From Panacagrimonas sp041635265 (lineage in GTDB: Bacteria; Pseudomonadota; Gammaproteobacteria; Nevskiales; Nevskiaceae), in assembly GCA_041635265.1 (NCBI GenBank), contig JBFJJV010000093.1, positions 1 to 11,801 on the forward strand: a stretch of DNA of 11,801 nt, given 5' to 3'. The position numbers and the translations under genes were made by a program. Below are positions 7,854-11,801 of this stretch, piece by piece (the stretch's first letter is position 1; each line of letters starts with the position of its first letter). The notes below the pieces were generated by a model. That model was not told where the DNA came from. It worked only from the letters and a program-made list of their open reading frames with translations, and did no database searches.

Positions 7854-7933
7854 CCTTTGGTTTGTTGGATTATGGGCGGCTTACCGTTATGGTTCGTTAG
7901 CAAAATCGAGAACACTGAAAACAGATTTTTACT

Positions 7934-7940
7934 TAAGGAG
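7934..7940 (+). promoter_or_regulatory. Strong Shine-Dalgarno sequence of the acyl-CoA ligase
   Basis: TAAGGAG at 7934-7940 is a near-perfect complement of the 16S rRNA 3' end and is the clearest ribosome binding site in the window. It is followed by two in-frame ATGs, at 7945 (4 nt gap) and 7948 (7 nt gap). The second has the better spacing and gives the N-terminus MLGQMM seen in AlkK-type proteins, so ATG 7948 may be the true start. The difference is one methionine. Confidence 0.75.
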
Positions 7941-7944
7941 ATAG

Positions 7945-9570
7945 ATGATGCTTGGCCAAATGATGGATATGCCTCTGATGATTTCATCGCTGCTGGTCCA
8001 TGCGGACCGCTATCACGGCGACACCGAGATTGTGACCCGGACGGTGGAAGGGCCGATTCATCGTTATACCTACCGTGACGCACACAAGCGCGCCCGAAAA
8101 GCCGCCAATATGCTTGGCCAATTCGGTATCGAGCACGGTGATCGCGTGGCTACGCTGGCTTGGAACAGCCATCGCCATTTCGAGCTGTATTACGCTGTGT
8201 CGGGCAGCGGCGGCGTTATTCACACTGTCAACCCGCGTCTGCACCCCGAGCAGGTGGCCTGGATCGCGAATCATGCCGGCGACAAGGTGATGTTTTTTGA
8301 CACGACTTTTGCGCCCGTAATTGAGAAGATCGCCGGCGATTGTCCCAATGTGAAGGCCTGGGTGGCGCTGACCGACCGCGCCAATATGCCTGCAATCAAG
8401 GTCGATAATCTGTTCTGCTATGAAGAACTGATCGAGGCCGCCTCCGATGAATTCGACTGGCCCGAATTTGATGAGAAGAGCGCCGCCTGCCTGTGCTACA
8501 CCTCTGGGACCACTGGTAATCCCAAGGGCGTCTTGTACTCGCACCGCTCGACCATCCTGCATGCCTGGGCTGCACAGTCTCCGGATGGGATGAGCATCTC
8601 CTCGGCGGACGTCATTCTGCCGATCGTTCCCATGTTTCACGTCAGTGCCTGGACCACGCCATATATCGCGACCATGGTCGGCGCCAAGCTCGTCTTCCCC
8701 GGTCCGGGACTGGACGGCCCCAGCGTTTACGAACTGTTCGAGGCCGAAAAAGTCACTTTCAGCGCCGGCGTACCCACCGTCTGGCTTGCGGTGTTACAAC
8801 ACCTGCAGAAGGGAAATCTGAAGCTCTCTACCGTGCGCCGCATGATGGTGGGCGGCTCTGCTGTACCGCCCTCGCTGGTGAAAACTTTCCAGGACGATTA
8901 CAACGTGCAGATGCTGCATGCTTGGGGCATGACGGAGATGTCACCGCTCGGCACGGTAGCCAATCTCAAGGGCAAACACCAAAATCTGTCAAAAGAAGAG
9001 AAGTTCCAGCTGCGACTGAAGCAGGGCAGGCCGCCTTATGGAGTGGACATGAAGATCGTCGCCCCGGATGGCAAGGCGCTGGCGCACGATGGCAAAGTCT
9101 CGGGCGACTTGTTGGTGCGTGGCCCCTGGGTCATCGACAAATATTTCAAGCTGGATGAAAGCCCGCTGGTCGATGGCTGGTTCCCGACCGGCGATGTCGG
9201 CACCATCGACCCCGACGGTTATCTGCAAATCACAGATCGCTCCAAGGACGTTATCAAGTCCGGTGGTGAGTGGATCAGCTCCATCGATCTGGAGAATCTG
9301 GCCATGTCGCATCCGGCCGTGGCAATGGCAGCAGTGATCGGCATTGCACATCCCAAGTGGGATGAGCGGCCGCTGCTGGTGGTGGTCAAGAAGCCGGGGC
9401 AGGAAGTCAGTGCTCGGGAACTCATCAAGTTCTACGACGGCAAGATCGCCAAATTCTGGATGCCTGATGACGTGCAGTTCATTGACGCATTGCCACTGGG
9501 CGCCACTGGCAAGGTCCAGAAAAACAAGCTGCGCGAGCACTTCGCGGATTATAAATTGCCCACAGCCTAG
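7945..9570 (+). CDS. Medium-chain fatty acid-CoA ligase, AlkK-like
   Basis: This 541-residue ANL-superfamily adenylate-forming enzyme activates a free fatty acid with ATP to an acyl-AMP and then transfers it to CoA. The N-terminus MLGQMM, CYTSGTTGNPKGVLYSHRST, PMFHV and SGGEWIS closely resemble AlkK of Pseudomonas alkane degradation, as recalled, so medium-chain acids are the likeliest substrate; chain length cannot be proved from sequence. The P-loop YTSGTTGNPKG lies at 185-195. The adenine-binding HAWGMTEMSP surrounds Trp327. The ribose-binding Asp of TGD is Asp417. The hinge and CoA-site region has KSGGEW from Lys438. The catalytic C-terminal lysine is Lys523 in ATGKVQKNK. All are intact, so it should be active. 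No signal peptide is seen. It has its own strong ribosome binding site and a 91-bp upstream gap, so it may be transcribed apart from tilS. It is convergent with the sensor kinase. A general fadD-type role in beta-oxidation is the alternative. Confidence 0.92.
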   Translation: MMLGQMMDMPLMISSLLVHADRYHGDTEIVTRTVEGPIHRYTYRDAHKRARKAANMLGQFGIEHGDRVATLAWNSHRHFELYYAVSGSGGVIHTVNPRLHPEQVAWIANHAGDKVMFFDTTFAPVIEKIAGDCPNVKAWVALTDRANMPAIKVDNLFCYEELIEAASDEFDWPEFDEKSAACLCYTSGTTGNPKGVLYSHRSTILHAWAAQSPDGMSISSADVILPIVPMFHVSAWTTPYIATMVGAKLVFPGPGLDGPSVYELFEAEKVTFSAGVPTVWLAVLQHLQKGNLKLSTVRRMMVGGSAVPPSLVKTFQDDYNVQMLHAWGMTEMSPLGTVANLKGKHQNLSKEEKFQLRLKQGRPPYGVDMKIVAPDGKALAHDGKVSGDLLVRGPWVIDKYFKLDESPLVDGWFPTGDVGTIDPDGYLQITDRSKDVIKSGGEWISSIDLENLAMSHPAVAMAAVIGIAHPKWDERPLLVVVKKPGQEVSARELIKFYDGKIAKFWMPDDVQFIDALPLGATGKVQKNKLREHFADYKLPTA

Positions 9571-9577
9571 GGCTGCG

Positions 9578-9624
9578 GCCTCCCCCGTCCGCGTTGCACA
9601 AAAATGCGGCGGATGAGGGGAGGC
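9578..9624. terminator. Hairpin between convergent genes, candidate terminator
   Basis: GCCTCCCC (9578-9585) pairs exactly with GGGGAGGC (9617-9624). After a small internal mismatch, TCCGC (9588-9592) pairs with GCGGA (9609-9613), and GCA (9596-9598) can pair with TGC (9605-9607) around a CAAAAA loop. It lies 8 nt after the acyl-CoA ligase stop and 43 nt beyond the kinase stop, so it could end transcription from both sides. On the plus strand only a weak T-rich stretch (ATTGTT) follows, and on the minus strand no T-run follows, so strong intrinsic termination is doubtful. Confidence 0.5.
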
Positions 9625-9666
9625 ATTGTTGCCGTCTGTGCTTCAGCGGCGGCGCCAGTCAGCTGT

Positions 9667-11801
9667 TCATGTAGCTGTGTCAGGGCCTGCGTGCTGCTTT
9701 GCTATGTCCCGCATCTGGTTTTGGTAACGCAGCGAGACGGCGGCGGCGACTTTGCACATCTTGTCCTCGTCCCCCTGGCGGGTCGCCAGGCTCTCCAAGT
9801 CCGCGCATTCCTTGGAAATATCATCAGCTCCCACCATGTCTGCACAAGAACGCATGGTGTGTGCATAAAGCTTGATGCCTTTGGCGTCGCGCCGGGAAAT
9901 GGACAAGGCCATCCCGTCTGTCAGTCTCGGCTCGTCCTGGATCAGCGCCGTAATCGTTTCGATCAACCCTTGCTTGCCGATAGAGGACTCCAGGGTCCGC
10001 AGCGCGTCGGCGCTGAATGTGAGTTCCTCCTCGGGGTGGGGGGCAGTCGAGTCCGAGTCGGCTGAAGCTGAGGTGCTACGCCTGAGTGCTTGGCTCAGTT
10101 GCTCCAGCCGCACAGGTTTGCCCAGATAGTCGTTCATGCCTGCCGCCAGGCAGCTTTCACGCTCTCCTGTCAGGGCGCTCGCGGTCAGGGCAATAATCGT
10201 CGGCCGCCGCGATTCTGGAAGGCGTTTGCAGATTTCAAGCGTCGCCTCGATTCCATCCATCAGAGGCATGTGCATATCCATCAGAATGACGTGATAAGGG
10301 TGGCGCTGGGCGCGCTCTACCGCTTCCCGCCCGTTCTTGGCGACGTCGACCTCGCATCCCAATAGAGCCAGCATTTTGCTGGCGACCATTTGATTGACCG
10401 TATTGTCTTCAGCCAGCAAAACCTTGAGGCCGAGATGTGGAACCTCGCTGTCCCTGCCTTGCGTCGAGCCGCGATCATCAGCCGGGTGGCTCCCCTCACC
10501 TGTGGCATCGGCACCGAAGGTGCAGTCCAGAACCGCGCGCAGTGACCCGCTCCGCACCGGCCGCGGCAGGCTGCTGGCGAAATGACTGGAGCTGGATTGC
10601 AGACTGCCATGAGCGCCCAGCTGAATCATCGGGAGTTCCCTTCCAGCAGCGGTCAGGATTGCGCAGGCCATTTCGCTGGCCGGTACTTCTCCGGCGCGTG
10701 CGCTGATCAATGCAGCGTCGATGCGCTGTCCGCTTTTTAACAGGGCCAGGGCCTGCTCAGGCCCAGCGCAGGAGAATGGCCTCATGCCCCAACTTTTGAT
10801 CATTTCTTGCAGCATCTGCTGGCAAGGCTGATTACTGTCTAGAATCAGGACGCAGCGGTCCTTCAAGCAAGCCGATGCCTGTGAGTCTTGTGCTCGTGTT
10901 TGCCGATTCTCCTTGGCCTTGAAGCTAAACCAGAAGCGAGAGCCGATATCTGGCTGACTTTGGACGCCAACGCCGCCGCCCATCAGTTCCGCCAGCCGCT
11001 TGCAGATCGCCAGCCCCAGTCCGGTGCCACCGAATTGACGTGTGGTGGATACATCCGCCTGACTGAAGGTTTTGAACAAGCGCTCTATTCGATCCGGATC
11101 GATGCCGATACCGGTATCTGTAACCGACACTACGATCTCATGATGCTCATCATCGAGCTTTGTCGAGCCGAGGTGAACAACGATGTCGCCGCCTTGCGAA
11201 AACTTGACTGCATTGCTCAGGTAGTTGATGAGTATCTGCAGGATGCGTGTTTCATCGCCTTCCAGTACCTCGGGAACGTCCGCCTCGAACAGGTAGGCCA
11301 CGTTGATCTGGTTCTGCTCCGCCGTGACCGCGATCATGTCCATCGCCGACTCGACGCAGTGACGCAGCACGAATGGACGCTGCTCAAGTTCGAGTTTGTT
11401 AGATTCGATCTTGGAGAAATCAAGAACGTCGTTGAGTATGCCCAGCAGATGCGCGGCGCTGGATTGAATCGTGCTGACGTAATCCTCCTGCTCGACCTGC
11501 AAAGGTGTTTTGCTCAGCAAGTCGGCCAAGCCCACTACCGCGTTCATGGGAGTGCGTATTTCATGGCTCATATTGGCCAGAAAGTTCGCTTTGGTCTGCG
11601 TTGCGGTCTCTGCGATCTTGCGCGCCTGATCCAGTTCCGAGTTGCGGTCCGCAAGCTGTTGATGAATGAGAACCAGTCCCCTATTGGTTTCCTCAAGTGC
11701 CTGGTTGAGGTTGCGGATCTCTTCGACGCGCTTACGCAATTCGGATTCGCGCAGTTGCAAGGCGATCATGGTCTGGGCAAGTTCGCGGTTCTGCTGGGTC
11801 A
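9667..11801 (-). CDS. Hybrid sensor histidine kinase (HisKA-HATPase-REC-REC-HPt), N-terminus outside window
   Basis: The frame stays open to the right edge, so the ATG at 11769 is internal and any sensing domain is missing. Numbering from that Met, residues 1-60 form a charged helical segment, probably a coiled-coil signalling helix. The HisKA H-box FLANMSHEIRTP has His69. The ATPase domain has the N box (about 180-191), DTGIGI (218-223) and GGTGLGLAICKRL (247-259). Residues about 303-420 are receiver-like but lack the usual catalytic residues. A second receiver (about 449-565) is intact, with Glu454-Asp455, phospho-acceptor Asp498, Thr529 and Lys551. The C-terminal HPt domain (about 585-690) has His637 in AHTMRSC. 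The order matches unorthodox BarA/GacS-type phosphorelay kinases, in which phosphate moves His69 to Asp498 to His637 and then to a separate response regulator. No response regulator gene is visible in the window. The signal and target are unknown. Confidence 0.93.
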   Translation of the reverse strand, partial: TQQNRELAQTMIALQLRESELRKRVEEIRNLNQALEETNRGLVLIHQQLADRNSELDQARKIAETATQTKANFLANMSHEIRTPMNAVVGLADLLSKTPLQVEQEDYVSTIQSSAAHLLGILNDVLDFSKIESNKLELEQRPFVLRHCVESAMDMIAVTAEQNQINVAYLFEADVPEVLEGDETRILQILINYLSNAVKFSQGGDIVVHLGSTKLDDEHHEIVVSVTDTGIGIDPDRIERLFKTFSQADVSTTRQFGGTGLGLAICKRLAELMGGGVGVQSQPDIGSRFWFSFKAKENRQTRAQDSQASACLKDRCVLILDSNQPCQQMLQEMIKSWGMRPFSCAGPEQALALLKSGQRIDAALISARAGEVPASEMACAILTAAGRELPMIQLGAHGSLQSSSSHFASSLPRPVRSGSLRAVLDCTFGADATGEGSHPADDRGSTQGRDSEVPHLGLKVLLAEDNTVNQMVASKMLALLGCEVDVAKNGREAVERAQRHPYHVILMDMHMPLMDGIEATLEICKRLPESRRPTIIALTASALTGERESCLAAGMNDYLGKPVRLEQLSQALRRSTSASADSDSTAPHPEEELTFSADALRTLESSIGKQGLIETITALIQDEPRLTDGMALSISRRDAKGIKLYAHTMRSCADMVGADDISKECADLESLATRQGDEDKMCKVAAAVSLRYQNQMRDIAKQHAGPDTAT

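Noticed and set aside
7865..7893. Possible promoter TTGGAT, 17-bp spacer, TATGGT, before the acyl-CoA ligase
   Set aside because: Only three of six and four of six bases match the sigma-70 consensus, which is too weak to support without transcript data.
7902..7930. AAAATC and GATTTT arms in the leader of the acyl-CoA ligase
   Set aside because: A six-base AT-rich pairing with a 16-base loop would be unstable and is expected by chance in an AT-rich leader.
9604..10065. Plus-strand open frame of 153 codons over the 3' end of the kinase gene
   Set aside because: It is antisense to the clear HPt domain, has Cys/Ser-rich low-complexity sequence near its start and no known motif.

Overview
This 11.8 kb window looks like chromosomal DNA of a gammaproteobacterium with moderately high G+C. 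The evidence is the gene order rnhB-dnaE-accA-tilS, a conserved housekeeping cluster of that class (in many members lpxA-lpxB precede it), together with a DnaE of the E. coli type whose key residues lie within one position of the E. coli numbering. A medium-chain acyl-CoA ligase close to AlkK suggests an environmental, fatty-acid or alkane-using bacterium, perhaps near Nevskiales or Pseudomonadales. That placement is an inference and is weak below class level.

Layout. Positions 1-1224 (+) hold the 3' end of a large secreted or surface protein made of bacterial Ig-like (Big_2-type) repeats. A 79-bp gap follows, with a perfect 14-bp inverted repeat and an adjoining 15-nt palindrome. Positions 1304-6494 (+) hold rnhB, dnaE and accA, packed so tightly that each stop codon shares one base with the next start. 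tilS (6546-7853, +) follows after 51 bp with a GTG start. After 91 bp comes an AlkK-like acyl-CoA ligase (7945-9570, +) with a strong ribosome binding site. A 96-bp convergent gap with a GC-rich hairpin separates it from a hybrid sensor kinase on the minus strand (9667-11801), which runs off the right edge. No gene-free stretch exceeds about 100 bp.

How the genes relate. The central block is housekeeping: RNase HII removes RNA from DNA, DnaE is the replicative polymerase, AccA is half of the carboxyltransferase that commits acetyl-CoA to fatty acid synthesis, and TilS modifies the isoleucine tRNA that reads AUA. Their tight packing suggests co-transcription. The acyl-CoA ligase probably has its own expression signal and activates free fatty acids. 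The sensor kinase is a multistep phosphorelay protein (HisKA, HATPase, degenerate receiver, intact receiver, HPt) whose sensing part lies outside the window.

I found no mobile element, CRISPR array, RNA gene or clearly new system. The points most worth a second look are the inverted repeats before rnhB, the Ig-repeat gene sitting where lpxB would often be, its alternating repeat pattern, and the inactive-looking first receiver and atypical HPt of the kinase.
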